From the NCBI RefSeq assembly GCF_028368995.1, contig NZ_JAQNDL010000001.1, positions 744,001-808,000 on the forward strand: a DNA stretch of 64,000 nt, written 5' to 3'. How positions within the stretch are numbered: position 1 is the stretch's first letter; each line of letters begins with the position of its first letter. Position numbers and translations under genes: made by a program. A model generated the notes under the pieces. The model had not been told where the DNA came from and ran no database searches. It was given only the letters and a program-made list of their open reading frames with translations. The stretch comes from Nannocystis bainbridge. Lineage in GTDB: Bacteria > Myxococcota_A > Polyangia > Nannocystales > Nannocystaceae. Of this stretch, positions 37,101 to 46,695 are shown piece after piece.

Positions 37101-37273
37101 ACCATGGCGCGAAACGCCTTCATCGCCCCGGCATAGACCGCGTACTCGGGCGTGCCGGCGTCTTGATCCTTCCACGAGTCGATCGCCAGCAGATACGCCC
37201 CGAGCTCTCCCAGCTCGCCCCGCGCGCGCAGCCACTCGATACGGTGCAGACAGGCCTTGGCTTCGATGCACAC
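34175..37273 (-). CDS. large effector candidate with C-terminal OTU cysteine-protease domain
   Basis: A 1032-residue protein without signal peptide or membrane helices. Residues 110-165 are very acidic and 730-780 Lys/Asp/Glu-rich, marking domain borders. The C-terminal domain (about 890-1032) has the OTU signature: PGDGNCLFHAL with Asp903 and nucleophile Cys906, WGGDPEIHAF, and GNHWEYL with His1025. OTU proteases cleave ubiquitin-like conjugates in eukaryotes; bacterial ones are usually secreted effectors. A middle domain (about 575-695) has PLVSTGDNPRHALKYAYG and DEREATFPAYIPGG, recalling the S-T and E-x-E elements of ADP-ribosyltransferase folds (low certainty). The GTG start follows the LysM gene by ten bases. 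The LysM partner suggests secretion through a contractile system. Confidence 0.75.
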   Translation of the reverse strand: MCIEAKACLHRIEWLRARGELGELGAYLLAIDSWKDQDAGTPEYAVYAGAMKAFRAMVWPSITLIDALIQEGQWESVECQRAHKLLAACHPMFVAYDPEVYARVARGEDANPGDDDDDAGAREWIEWLVDDEDEPPPDTGGYESDDSDDEFEEDLLEVFDDPRALTIEQFGFPESDRPSERSKKKKWLSRRAKQRGVLDARNKKAETVRALRDQRKITFRYQGPEIEPDPDLLIARVHGVRDGARAKEHEQIAMAGIHHRPDEWTRQAEADFQVAKAAFKAGDREALRGLATKFCLAQYRGITFKTSTFDARARQISRHENEVGRAIYSMSVLHQAGVSPTEYFRGNCSAKELEALERIALELKQVLLDKRNTGEVRVGGVRFDSHADAIQHIYTNQYDYFHSSVARYLANREAWQEDQASGLAKVREEARRSPEAARRTVMPATQEVFVAHVRALTGLGPDFIGYGAYLKAHGFVADEPTFKKADRQKTPLSAEFGLYQYDNYARGKPKFEYAEYLKLHADYSGYSADYAGWMQYLARTGERNEEVLLQLEDEFIQAHLKAKYGFVPPDDWVLFDGLLNGYCPLVSTGDNPRHALKYAYGMKFYSGHYHERLKPGWSALGRAKRPYVGKVYASLHTLEDYLEDAPNHVPSMNLHARIIVGDSIADEREATFPAYIPGGRTVIEHVAKIPSFAGATPEEGFSDAHLYKYGIDREEFAELHAMLRKAQAADAKQAEAEKAKKDKGKKDAPKKGKKGEPDPGKKSEPAPDEEVERDEDGGLETEVDWFLQRLCAWLVNYQEVRIVEIARRIALSRGRLLVYRNSLGELDRTLSSTVVNGVRLPGERGLEGQDPMVLRKDRRYTHTRDPDNKQAIIDKERSTWDRPRQQLRDRLAGPYFVHATPGDGNCLFHALAGILRLTLGRGLDHRAVRDQVVHAMGQPTHAALRGQYAIDAPYLAEMAQTCAHPGQIGRWGGDPEIHAFCWYYRLRVRVYAPTHPGPDHYTEFDPPPGAALQGVGYLLHVHGNHWEYLQPR

Positions 37274-37283
37274 GATTCGGACC

Positions 37284-37946
37284 TCAGTAGCCGTGAGCGA
37301 CCGTCAAGGCGCGCCGGGTGGCCGCGTCGAGCTCGCCGGTCGGTTCGAGCCCGTGATCGCGCTGGAACCCACGCACCGCGGCGCGCAGGGCCCGTCGGGC
37401 CTGCGGCGTCGCCTCGTCCTCGGGCGCGTCCGCGGGCAAGTAGTCGAGGTTGCGCAGCCGGGCCCGCGCGCCCTCGGGCGTGTCGACGGGCCGGAGGGCG
37501 CCGAGTCGCAGCTCGATGCGCCGCTCGTGCGCGCCCTCCGGATCGATGATCACCGTGGCCGAGCCAGCGTCGCACGGGATGAAGGCGGCGACCGCCCCCT
37601 CGGCGTCGACCTCGCCGCGGATCTGCGGCAGGCCCGGCATCTCGACGCGAAACGGCAGGCCGACGAAGCTGTGGCGAGCGCCGTCCTCGTCGAGGCGCAC
37701 CCGCACGATCGAGGGCACGGCGCGGCGACGGAACACGGTGCAGGTGTCGGTCGGCGCCGAGGCCTCCTTGTCGCGGCGCGCGGGGATCTCCAGCACTTCG
37801 CCGGGCGCGAGCACCGACCCGTGGCTGCGCGCCGCCGCCAGCGCGGCGTTGGCCGGGTGCCGCCACAGCGTGTCCGGGAAGAACCCATACAGCGCCGCGA
37901 TGCTCTGCAGGCACTCTCCGGCTCGAACGACATGAGACTTGGCCAT
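37284..37946 (-). CDS. LysM and peptidoglycan-binding domain protein, effector-associated
   Basis: A 220-residue protein without a signal peptide. Residues 1-57 are a LysM domain (SHVVRAGECLQSIAALYGFFPDTLWRHPANAAL...LAPGEVLEIPA). Residues 70-150 are beta-rich (VPSIVRVRLDEDG, LPFRVEMPG, GEVDAEGAVAAFIP). Residues 165-220 are a peptidoglycan-binding type-1 domain (LRAAVRGFQRDHGLEPTGELDAATRRAL). The lack of a signal sequence and position directly before the OTU gene fit the LysM-PGB proteins encoded next to VgrG/PAAR-linked effectors or contractile injection systems, where they sit on the spike or help the effector reach the cell wall. It is likely the first gene of the two-gene operon. Confidence 0.78.
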   Translation of the reverse strand: MAKSHVVRAGECLQSIAALYGFFPDTLWRHPANAALAAARSHGSVLAPGEVLEIPARRDKEASAPTDTCTVFRRRAVPSIVRVRLDEDGARHSFVGLPFRVEMPGLPQIRGEVDAEGAVAAFIPCDAGSATVIIDPEGAHERRIELRLGALRPVDTPEGARARLRNLDYLPADAPEDEATPQARRALRAAVRGFQRDHGLEPTGELDAATRRALTVAHGY

Positions 37947-38547
37947 GCGGCTCCGCGCGCGGACGGCCGCAGGACCCTGTCGGCCGCCCGTCGCTGGCGC
38001 GAGCCTACCCCGCCGCGTCGCGGCCCCGCATCCGCGTTCTCCCCGAGCGCGATCCCGAGAGCGCGCGCTGCTTCGCCCGGCCGACCTCGCGCGCTCGGCC
38101 TTGAACTGCGTCCCCTCCGCGCTGGGCGATGGGCCGCGTCGAGGCGAGGTCCGCCGGACCCGACCTCGCGCTCGACCTTAACTTCGTCCCCTTCGCGCTG
38201 AAGATGGGCCGAGTCGGCTCGCCGAGCCCAGCCTCGCGCGCTCGGCCTTTCGCGACTTCCCTTCGCGCTGGCGATGGACCGAGTCGAGGCGTCGGCTCGC
38301 CGAGCCCGACCTCGCGCGCTCGGCCTTTCGTTACTTCGACGATCGCTGGCGGCTCGGCCTCGCCCACGTGCGCGTCGGCGTGCGCCCGTGGTGGGTCGAG
38401 GCCGGTCGCCCTGCTTGGAGCCCACGTCGCCGACTTCGATAACGGCCACGAACGACGTGCGTGGCCGTCGCGCAGCGGCCCGGCGCATTACCGACGAGGC
38501 ACGCGGCTGCTTCCTCGCGCCTCGTCGTTCGGCGCATACTCGCGGCG
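37947..38547. other. 601-bp divergent spacer with long tandem repeats
   Basis: The spacer separates the LysM gene (minus) and a lipoprotein gene (plus). Its centre is taken by the imperfect repeats described separately. No gene is recognised. Promoters for both sides are expected at the ends. Confidence 0.55.
38072..38365. repeat. four imperfect 70-80-bp tandem repeats
   Basis: The phrase CGACCTCGCGCGCTCGGCC starts near 38082, 38161, 38229 and 38307. Each is followed by a less conserved stretch ending in TTCGCGCTGgcGATGG.CCGAGTCG. Spacings are about 79, 69 and 77 bases. Copy 2 is shortened at the CTCG run. Units carry no open frame with protein-like sequence. Confidence 0.7.
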
Positions 38548-39555
38548 ATGCTCCGCCGCGCCGTCCTCGGCCTCGCCTCGCTGCTCGCCTGCGACTCTGC
38601 CGGCGTCGCCCCTCCGGCCGCCCCGCAGCCGGGCGCCGCCGCGACTGCCCCGAAGGACATGCCGAAACAGCCAGGTCCTCAAGGACATGCTCCCGGGGAC
38701 ATGCCCCCCGAGACAGCCTCACCCGCCGCCGCCGCCGCGCCGGTCCCTCCGCTGCCCCCGCTGGCGCGCTACGACTGGCTGACCGAGGCCGGCGGCGAGC
38801 CGCCCGCGCGCGAGCAGCTGGCCGCCGCGATCGCTCCGCCGGCCGGCGCGCGGCGGGTCGCGCTGGCGGACGGCAGCTTCGGCGCCTGGCTGCGCGGCCT
38901 GCCGCTGCTGCCGCAGGGCGCCCCGGTGCTGCTCTACAGCGGCGCCACCAAGCCCAACCAGGCCGCGCACTTCCGGGTCGTCGACCTCGACGTCGGCGAC
39001 CGCGATCTCCAGCAGTGCGCCGACGCCGTCATGCGCCTGCGCGTCGAGTACCAGTGGGCCGCCGACCAGCGGCGCGCGATCGCCTTCAAGCTGACCGACG
39101 GCACCGCCTGGACCTTCGCCGCCTACCTCGGCGGGACCCGCCTCAAGCTGGTCGGCAAGAAGGCCGAGCTCCAGCCCGGCAGCCCGCGCCCGGCCACCCG
39201 CGAGACCCTGCGCGGCTACCTGCGCACGCTCTTCACCTACGCCGGCACCGCCTCGATCGCCGCCGAGCTGCCGCGCCGCGAGCTCGCCGGGCTCACCGCC
39301 GGCGACGTGCTGGTCCAGGGCGGCTTCCCGGGGCACGCCGTCCTCGTGCTCGACCTCGCCGAGGACGATCAGGGCCGCCGCTACTTCCTGCTCGGCCAGA
39401 GCTACATGCCGGCCCAGCAGTTCCACGTGCTCAACAACCCGAGCGAGCCCGACCTCTCGCCGTGGTACCGCGCCGACGCGCTGACGACCGGCGCGATGAC
39501 CCCCGAGTGGGGCCCGTTCACGGACCGCGACCTGCGCCGCTTCCGCGACGGCTGA
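38548..39555 (+). CDS. DUF4846 family lipoprotein
   Basis: A 335-residue lipoprotein started at ATG 38548 (MLRRAVLGLASLLACDSAG, lipobox S-L-L-A-C). A linker (residues 20-75) holds PKDMPKQPGPQGHAPGDMPPET, which is encoded by the dispersed 14-bp repeat. The DUF4846 domain follows: RVALADGSFGAWLRGLPLLP, VLLYSGATKPNQAAHFRVVDLDVG, LQQCADAVMRLRVEYQWA, GDVLVQGGFPGHAVLVLDLAE, FLLGQSYMPAQQFHVLNNP and SPWY. DUF4846 proteins are cell-envelope proteins of unknown activity. Conserved Cys/His or Glu positions near GHAVLVLD suggest an enzyme of the NlpC-like type. The gene is convergent with the PEGA lipoprotein gene. Confidence 0.82.
   Translation: MLRRAVLGLASLLACDSAGVAPPAAPQPGAAATAPKDMPKQPGPQGHAPGDMPPETASPAAAAAPVPPLPPLARYDWLTEAGGEPPAREQLAAAIAPPAGARRVALADGSFGAWLRGLPLLPQGAPVLLYSGATKPNQAAHFRVVDLDVGDRDLQQCADAVMRLRVEYQWAADQRRAIAFKLTDGTAWTFAAYLGGTRLKLVGKKAELQPGSPRPATRETLRGYLRTLFTYAGTASIAAELPRRELAGLTAGDVLVQGGFPGHAVLVLDLAEDDQGRRYFLLGQSYMPAQQFHVLNNPSEPDLSPWYRADALTTGAMTPEWGPFTDRDLRRFRDG
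38650..38720. repeat. 14-bp array inside the DUF4846 lipoprotein linker
   Basis: Cores CATG at 38658, CAGG at 38672, CATG at 38686, CATG at 38700 and CAGC at 38714 are exactly 14 bases apart. They lie in the coding sequence of the flexible linker after the lipobox. Confidence 0.9.
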
Positions 39556-39662
39556 GCGCGCCTGTCCTCACGGACATGCCGCAACGGACATGCCGCAACG
39601 GACATGCCGTCTGGGACATGCTCTCACGGACATGTCGCAAGCGACATGTCCTGCACCCGTCG
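39556..39662. repeat. 14-bp phased CATG array between convergent genes
   Basis: CATG cores at 39575, 39589, 39603, 39617, 39631 and 39645, with CCTG at 39561, are exactly 14 bases apart. Two adjacent units are identical (GGACATGCCGCAAC). The array fills the gap between the DUF4846 and PEGA lipoprotein genes. Confidence 0.95.
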
Positions 39663-39666
39663 CGCC

Positions 39667-40041
39667 TCAGCTCGGGTCTTCGAGCAGCTCGGCGCGGACC
39701 ACCACCGGGCCGTTGCGGTCCTTCTTGACCGTCGCCGTGACCTGGACCGGGAAGCGCCCGGGCTTGCGGATCTCGATGCGGTGGATCCCCGGCGCCAGCA
39801 GCAGCGGCCCGGTCTCGGGCTCCTGCAGTACGCGGATCTGGCCGACGTAGTTGCCGTCGACGAACACCTCGGCGTCGAGGTCGGCGGGCGCCGCCTCGAT
39901 CACCAGCGGCGCCGACTGCTCCGCCCCGCTGAGCTCGCCGCGCTTGCAGCCCCCGGAAAGCGCCAGCGCCAGCGCCAGCGCGCCGATCGGCGCCATCCAC
40001 CCCGAGCTTCTCTTCTTATTGCAGCCGCGCGTGTACGACAT
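39667..40041 (-). CDS. PEGA-domain lipoprotein
   Basis: A 124-residue lipoprotein. The start at ATG 40041 supplies a positive n-region (NKKRSSG) before the hydrophobic core MAPIGALALALALSGGC (lipobox L-S-G-G-C); starting at the internal ATG 39996 would leave no charge. The mature part is a PEGA domain: APADLDAEVFVDGNYVGQIR, LAPGIHRIEIRKPGRFPVQVTATVK. PEGA domains are beta-sandwich surface modules. The start overlaps the end of the preceding gene (stop 40016) by 26 bases, so the two are translated from one mRNA. Confidence 0.78.
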   Translation of the reverse strand: MSYTRGCNKKRSSGWMAPIGALALALALSGGCKRGELSGAEQSAPLVIEAAPADLDAEVFVDGNYVGQIRVLQEPETGPLLLAPGIHRIEIRKPGRFPVQVTATVKKDRNGPVVVRAELLEDPS

Positions 40042-41032
40042 CGGGCCCCTCCACCTCCAACGCCACGAGCGTCGCCCCGGGCACCTGCACCGCGGCGAGT
40101 CGCTCCTGGAGATCGGCCGCGCTGAGCGGGCCGTCGATCTTCAAGATCACCGAGCCGTCCCCGCCGACCCCGGCCACCTTGACCGCCTGGGCGCCGATCA
40201 CCGACTCCGCGATCGCGCGCTCGACCCGCCGCACGCGTGCGGCCGGCCACGGGGTGGTGAGGCGCAGGCGCAGGCCGCTGGCGGTCTGCACGGACATGCT
40301 CGAAGAGACCTGATTCGTGGCGCTCTCGAGGGCCGCCGCCGCCGCCGCCGCCGCGTCGGGCGCGAAGCCGGTGGCGGTCGCCGAGGCGGCGCCGTCGCGA
40401 CCCTCGCCGCGCAGGACCACGGCCGCCTCGGCCACGACCCCGCGGGGATACGCGACCGCGCCGAGCTCGCGACAGCGGAGCTCGAGCGTGCGGGCCGAGC
40501 CGGCGGAGATCGTGCCGCCACGGCCGTCGCGGAGCAGACCGGCCTTGATCCACCGCTGGGCGACGGCTTCGGCGGCGCCCTCGGCACAGCCCTCGCCGCG
40601 CACGGCCACCAGCGCCGGGGCCTCCTTCGTCACGGGCGCGGCCGGCAGGGCCAGCGCCTTGGACAGCCGCCCGGTGTCGATCTCGACCGACACCACGGCG
40701 GTCGCGGTCGCCCCGTCGTCGCCCTGCTGCAACACCCGATAGGCCCGCGTCCACACCGCGGCGGCGTCCATGATCTTCTTGCGCTGGACCGCGTCGGCCG
40801 GGCCGACCTGCTCGAGCGCCGCCTCGAGCGCCGCCCGCCGCGCCCGCTCGAGCGCCTGGCCGCGAGCCTTGAGGCTGTCGACCTTCTCGCTGATGGGCGC
40901 GTGTCCGGTGCCCGCGAAGGGGGCGGCCCAGGCCGGCAAACCGCCCAGGACGGCCGCCAAGACGATCGCGGCAGCGAGGCCCCGGCCGACACGGCCGCGA
41001 CCGAAGGTCTCGCCTCGCGGATGTCTCGGCAT
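40016..41032 (-). CDS. exported protein with FlgT/LPP20-like repeats
   Basis: A 338-residue protein started at ATG 41032, which gives a basic n-region followed by a signal peptide (GRGLAAAIVLAAVLGGLPAWAAP). Residues about 50-75 (GQALERARRAALEAALEQVGPADAV) resemble the opening of FlgT/LPP20-type domains. The C-terminal half has alternating strand and helix segments (LRLRLTTPWPAARVRRVERAIAESVIGAQAVKVAGVGGDGSVILKIDGPLSAADLQERLAAV). No enzyme motif is seen. It probably acts in the envelope together with the PEGA lipoprotein, whose start overlaps its end. The frame is open up to 41137 but with no signal peptide at that start. Confidence 0.6.
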   Translation of the reverse strand: MPRHPRGETFGRGRVGRGLAAAIVLAAVLGGLPAWAAPFAGTGHAPISEKVDSLKARGQALERARRAALEAALEQVGPADAVQRKKIMDAAAVWTRAYRVLQQGDDGATATAVVSVEIDTGRLSKALALPAAPVTKEAPALVAVRGEGCAEGAAEAVAQRWIKAGLLRDGRGGTISAGSARTLELRCRELGAVAYPRGVVAEAAVVLRGEGRDGAASATATGFAPDAAAAAAAALESATNQVSSSMSVQTASGLRLRLTTPWPAARVRRVERAIAESVIGAQAVKVAGVGGDGSVILKIDGPLSAADLQERLAAVQVPGATLVALEVEGPDVVHARLQ

Positions 41033-41154
41033 GCCCCCCAGAGCCTGACAGAGTGCCGCGGCGCGGCGCAAGTATGTCGCAAATTTCAACTGCGCCCGCC
41101 GATGCGCGGTGGCAAACTCGTCGCCGCCGCGATACACCCGCGCGGCAGAGCACC

Positions 41155-42000
41155 ATGCGGAACCCGTTTCCCGGTCATCGTCGCTACAGCATCACCCACC
41201 GCGCCGTGCAGCGCCTGCGCGAGCTCGTCCCCACGCTCGGGGAAGACGACGACGAGGCGCTGCGCGACCGCCTCGACCACGCGATCACCAACGCCGAGGA
41301 CTCGGGCAAGGCCGTACGCACGCTCGATGTCATGCTGGCCGAGCCGCAGATCCTGATCCCGCTCGAGAGCTTCGGCGACGTGCTCTACGCCATCATCAAG
41401 GAGGACACCGTCGTGACCGTGCTGCCGCGCGGCCACGGCGAGGAGATCCTCCAGCGCGGTCAGGCGCTGGAGCAGCGGGTCGCCGCCGGCGAACCGCCCC
41501 CGCGGCCCGGCGAGCGCGACGAGTGGGAGCGCCGGCGTTGGCGGCGCGACGCGCCCACGCCGGTGATCGAGCGCGTGCGGGCCTCCGGGCCCGGCGAGCG
41601 CGACGAGGCTGCCCCCGCGGCCGCGCTGATCGAGGAGGTCGTCGCCGCGAGCCCCGCGCCCGAGGTCGTCGAGCCGGTGCCCGCGAGCGAGCCCGAGATC
41701 ATCACCCGGCGCGCGCCCGACGCGGCCGCCCGCCGCGTCGGTGGTCAGCGGATCATCGCCGGCGCCGCCGCCCAGCCCCCCGAGCGCAAGCGGCCGACCA
41801 ACCCGATCGCCGACGCCCTGGCCCGCGGTCTCGCGCTCGGCAAGCGGCGCGCGGCCACCCGCGCTCTCGGCGAGGCCCTGCGCGAGCAGCCGGCCGACGC
41901 CTCGCTACAGCCGCTGTGGAACCTGCTCGGCGAGAAGGGTTTGCCCGAGGCGCTGACCGTCGGCGACCTCGTGGCCGCCGTCCGCGGATTGCCCGGCTGA
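41155..42000 (+). CDS. hypothetical protein with conserved N-terminal domain
   Basis: A 281-residue protein started at ATG 41155 (MRNPFPGHRRYSITHRAVQRLRELVP). Residues 10-100 look like a compact alpha/beta domain (RLDHAITNAEDSGKAVRTLDVMLAEPQILIPLESFGDVLYAIIKEDTVVTVLPRGHGEEIL), reminiscent of RelE-like or BrnT-like small folds in its strand order, but no motif confirms this. Residues 105-200 are Glu/Arg/Pro-rich and probably disordered. Residues 205-281 are helical (NPIADALARGLALGKRRAATRALGEALREQ). No family is recognised. The frame upstream of 41155 is open but lies in the promoter side of the divergent gene. Confidence 0.55.
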   Translation: MRNPFPGHRRYSITHRAVQRLRELVPTLGEDDDEALRDRLDHAITNAEDSGKAVRTLDVMLAEPQILIPLESFGDVLYAIIKEDTVVTVLPRGHGEEILQRGQALEQRVAAGEPPPRPGERDEWERRRWRRDAPTPVIERVRASGPGERDEAAPAAALIEEVVAASPAPEVVEPVPASEPEIITRRAPDAAARRVGGQRIIAGAAAQPPERKRPTNPIADALARGLALGKRRAATRALGEALREQPADASLQPLWNLLGEKGLPEALTVGDLVAAVRGLPG

Positions 42001-42223
42001 GCACCCGTTTGCACGCCCCGCGGCTCGCCTCTCGGGGCGACCACCTCCCGGCCCGGTCCGCCTCACGGCGCGCCGGGCCGACGTTCATCGCCCGAACTGG
42101 GGGTCGCCCGGGGTCTCCCCTGCGGCGCGAACGCGCGCGCGCGGCGAGACGACGATCGCGGGATGGGGGCCACCACCGCCCCGGTTCCACGCGCCTGGGG
42201 TATGCTGACACGACCCGTCATTC

Positions 42224-44080
<1,857 letters not shown>

Positions 44081-44087
44081 CCGCGCC

Positions 44088-44178
44088 TGGCCTCTGGGAC
44101 ATGTCCAGGAAGGCATGTCCAGAGGGACATGGCGCGACGGACATGCCCAGGACAGCATGTCCCCGAGGACATCCACGA
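44088..44178. repeat. 14-bp phased CATG array between convergent genes
   Basis: CATG cores at 44100, 44114, 44128, 44142 and 44156, then CATC at 44170, are exactly 14 bases apart. The array starts about ten bases after the kinase stop codon. Confidence 0.93.
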
Positions 44179-44336
44179 AGATCGCCCGCGGGGGCTCCGA
44201 ACGTCCGCGCTCGGTCCCCGCCCGCCGCGACGAGCGCTGCGACACCCGCCCCGAGCTCATCACCCGCACGCCACGACGCGGTGCTGTCGATCCGGCGTCA
44301 CGCGTACGCCTGCGAGCACGGCCCCTCGCGCCCCGC

Positions 44337-46094
44337 TCACTCCGCGGTCGCCAGGCGGGCCGCGTCGGCGACCGGCTGGAGCACCACGCGCGCCAGCCCG
44401 CGCAGCAGCGGCTCGCCCGCGATCACCCGCGCGAGCGGCGGGCTGTAGGCGTAGTAGAACCGCACCAGGTCGAGCCCGGTCGCCGAGGGCTTGAGCCAGG
44501 CGTCGCGGAAGGCCCGCAGCGCCGCGACCTGGGCCGCCCACGGGGCGCCGTACGCCGCGGTGGCGACGAAGCAGAACGAGTCGACCGTCTGGAACTTCTG
44601 CGCCGTGGTGGTCGCGCTGACGGTGGTGATCGTGCTGCGGTTGGTGCAGCTGTCCTCGTACAGCACCGCGAACTGGTAGGTGTAGTCGCCCCACAGCTGG
44701 GCGACCTCGACGGTGCTCGGCTGGCCGAGCGGGGCCAGCACCGACGGGTCGAGCGGCGGCACCTCGTAGGCGCCGTCGAACACCTCGCGGGTCCAGGTCA
44801 CGTCCTCGCCGGTGACGTGGCGGATCTTCAGGCGCGCCGGGCGGAACTCCGGGTCGTCCTGCCGCGGCACCACGAAGGTCAGGCGCACGCGGTCGAAATC
44901 GACGACCTCGGCCTGCAGGTCCTCGATCGGCGGCAGCTCGCGCAGCACGCAGCTGCCCTCCCAGCCGTCGCCGTCGGTCTCGCCCTCCAGGCCCGCCTCG
45001 CCGTACGAGAACACGCCCCAGCGGAACGTGTCGCCGTTCTTCGTCATCGACCGCAGGCGGTCGGCGCCGCTGCCGTCGGCCTCGCTGATGCTCGGGTCGG
45101 GCGGGTGGATCGCCCCGGTGGCCCCGTCCCAGTCGCCGAAGCCGGCGTAGCGGGTGGCGCCGGTGAAGCCGCGCGCGAGCGGGTCGAAGCCCACCTCGTA
45201 GAGCACCGACGGCTGGCCGAGGTAGGCGACGCCGTAGGTGCTGAGCCGTGGATCGACGAAGTGGTCGGCCTCGCGGGCGAACCGGAAGGCGTCGTTCTCG
45301 TCGCCCTCGCGGCTGACCTCGACGCGGGCGGTCAGCGGCCCGCGCTCGACCACGTCGGCGGGGATCAAGAAGGCGACGAACTCGGCCCGGTCGCCGACCG
45401 GCGTGGCCGCGGTGACCCCGTCGAGGGTGTTGAGCGCCGCGAAACTCTTGGCGTCCTGCGAGTCGAGCGCGGGGTCGAAGACCAGCAGGTCGTTGCGCGG
45501 CGGATAGACGCTGGTCCCGCCCCGCGGGTCGAAGCGGCCCTTGTCGGTGCTGAAATTCTTCGGCGAGGGGCACGTCATGGTGTCGACCACCACCGTCTCG
45601 TGGGCCTCCGGCGTCAGCGGGATGCAGAAGTAGCTCTCGGCGGTGCTGCTGTTCTCGTGCCAGCCGAGCGACTCCTGGTCGAGCGGCTCGTCGTCGAAGA
45701 AGACGACCCGCGGGTAGGTCTTGCCGGTGCCGTGGGCCCAGATCGGCAGGACCGACGGTCGCGGGCCGTAGGGCGCGCGCCAGCTCGAGAGGAAGTCCCA
45801 GCGCCCGGGCCGGTTGCCGATCCCGTACTTGCCGGTCGCCTGGGTCACGAGGACGTCGAGCGCGTGCTGGCCGTCACGGTCCTCGAGCCAGATCGCCAGC
45901 TGCACGTTGGGCACCGGCGTGTAGTGGAACTCGACCAGGATCGGCTCGGTCGCCGCCGCGTGCCCCGGGACCAGCGCCGCCGCCACGGCCAGCAGAGGCC
46001 CCACGACGGCCCGCGCGCGACGCCGGGCCGGCGTCGCGGCATGCGTCCCCAGGGCTCCGAGGTGCCTCGCGCGGGCGACCATGGCCGGGACCAT
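44337..46094 (-). CDS. exported DUF2330-like protein with CFI-box C-terminus
   Basis: A 585-residue exported protein. A signal region (ARAVVGPLLAVAAALVPGHAAA) is followed by a beta-rich body with DUF2330-like text (PNVQLAIWLEDRDGQHALDVLVTQATGKYGIGNRPGRWD...). The end carries a CFI-box: C508FVATAAYGAPWAAQVAALRAFRD...LVRFYYAYSPPLARVIA. In this domain the CFIATAAYG motif precedes a helix pair that ends many secreted proteins in myxobacteria and deltaproteobacteria, thought to direct sorting or maturation. Starts at 46094 or 46082 (both ATG) are possible. The substrate or partner is unknown. Confidence 0.72.
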   Translation of the reverse strand: MVPAMVARARHLGALGTHAATPARRRARAVVGPLLAVAAALVPGHAAATEPILVEFHYTPVPNVQLAIWLEDRDGQHALDVLVTQATGKYGIGNRPGRWDFLSSWRAPYGPRPSVLPIWAHGTGKTYPRVVFFDDEPLDQESLGWHENSSTAESYFCIPLTPEAHETVVVDTMTCPSPKNFSTDKGRFDPRGGTSVYPPRNDLLVFDPALDSQDAKSFAALNTLDGVTAATPVGDRAEFVAFLIPADVVERGPLTARVEVSREGDENDAFRFAREADHFVDPRLSTYGVAYLGQPSVLYEVGFDPLARGFTGATRYAGFGDWDGATGAIHPPDPSISEADGSGADRLRSMTKNGDTFRWGVFSYGEAGLEGETDGDGWEGSCVLRELPPIEDLQAEVVDFDRVRLTFVVPRQDDPEFRPARLKIRHVTGEDVTWTREVFDGAYEVPPLDPSVLAPLGQPSTVEVAQLWGDYTYQFAVLYEDSCTNRSTITTVSATTTAQKFQTVDSFCFVATAAYGAPWAAQVAALRAFRDAWLKPSATGLDLVRFYYAYSPPLARVIAGEPLLRGLARVVLQPVADAARLATAE

Positions 46095-46219
46095 ACCACG
46101 CGTCCCCGGGCCGCGCCCGTGGCCGCGGCGGCCTCGCCCGGCCCCGTCACTCGCGCGACGCTGCGCGCCCGAGAGCAGCGCAGGCTCGCGGGTGCTCGCC
46201 CGCGCGAGCGCGCTGGCCG

Positions 46220-46299
46220 GCGCAGCATGCCTCTCGGGACATGTCCACGAGGCCAGGGCCCTCAGGACATGCCCGCATGGACATGTCCCTTCGGACTGC
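46220..46299. repeat. 14-bp phased CATG array
   Basis: Cores CATG at 46226 and 46240, CAGG at 46254, CATG at 46268 and 46282 are 14 bases apart, with an extra CATG at 46276. The array abuts the stop of gloA. Confidence 0.9.

Positions 46300-46691
<392 letters not shown>

Positions 46692-46695
<4 letters not shown>

Noticed and set aside
34274..37549. Very long open frame (over 1000 codons) on the plus strand
   Set aside because: It lies antisense to the OTU and LysM genes and its translation is Leu/Val/Arg/Gly-rich without domains, as expected from the mirror frame of a GC-rich gene.
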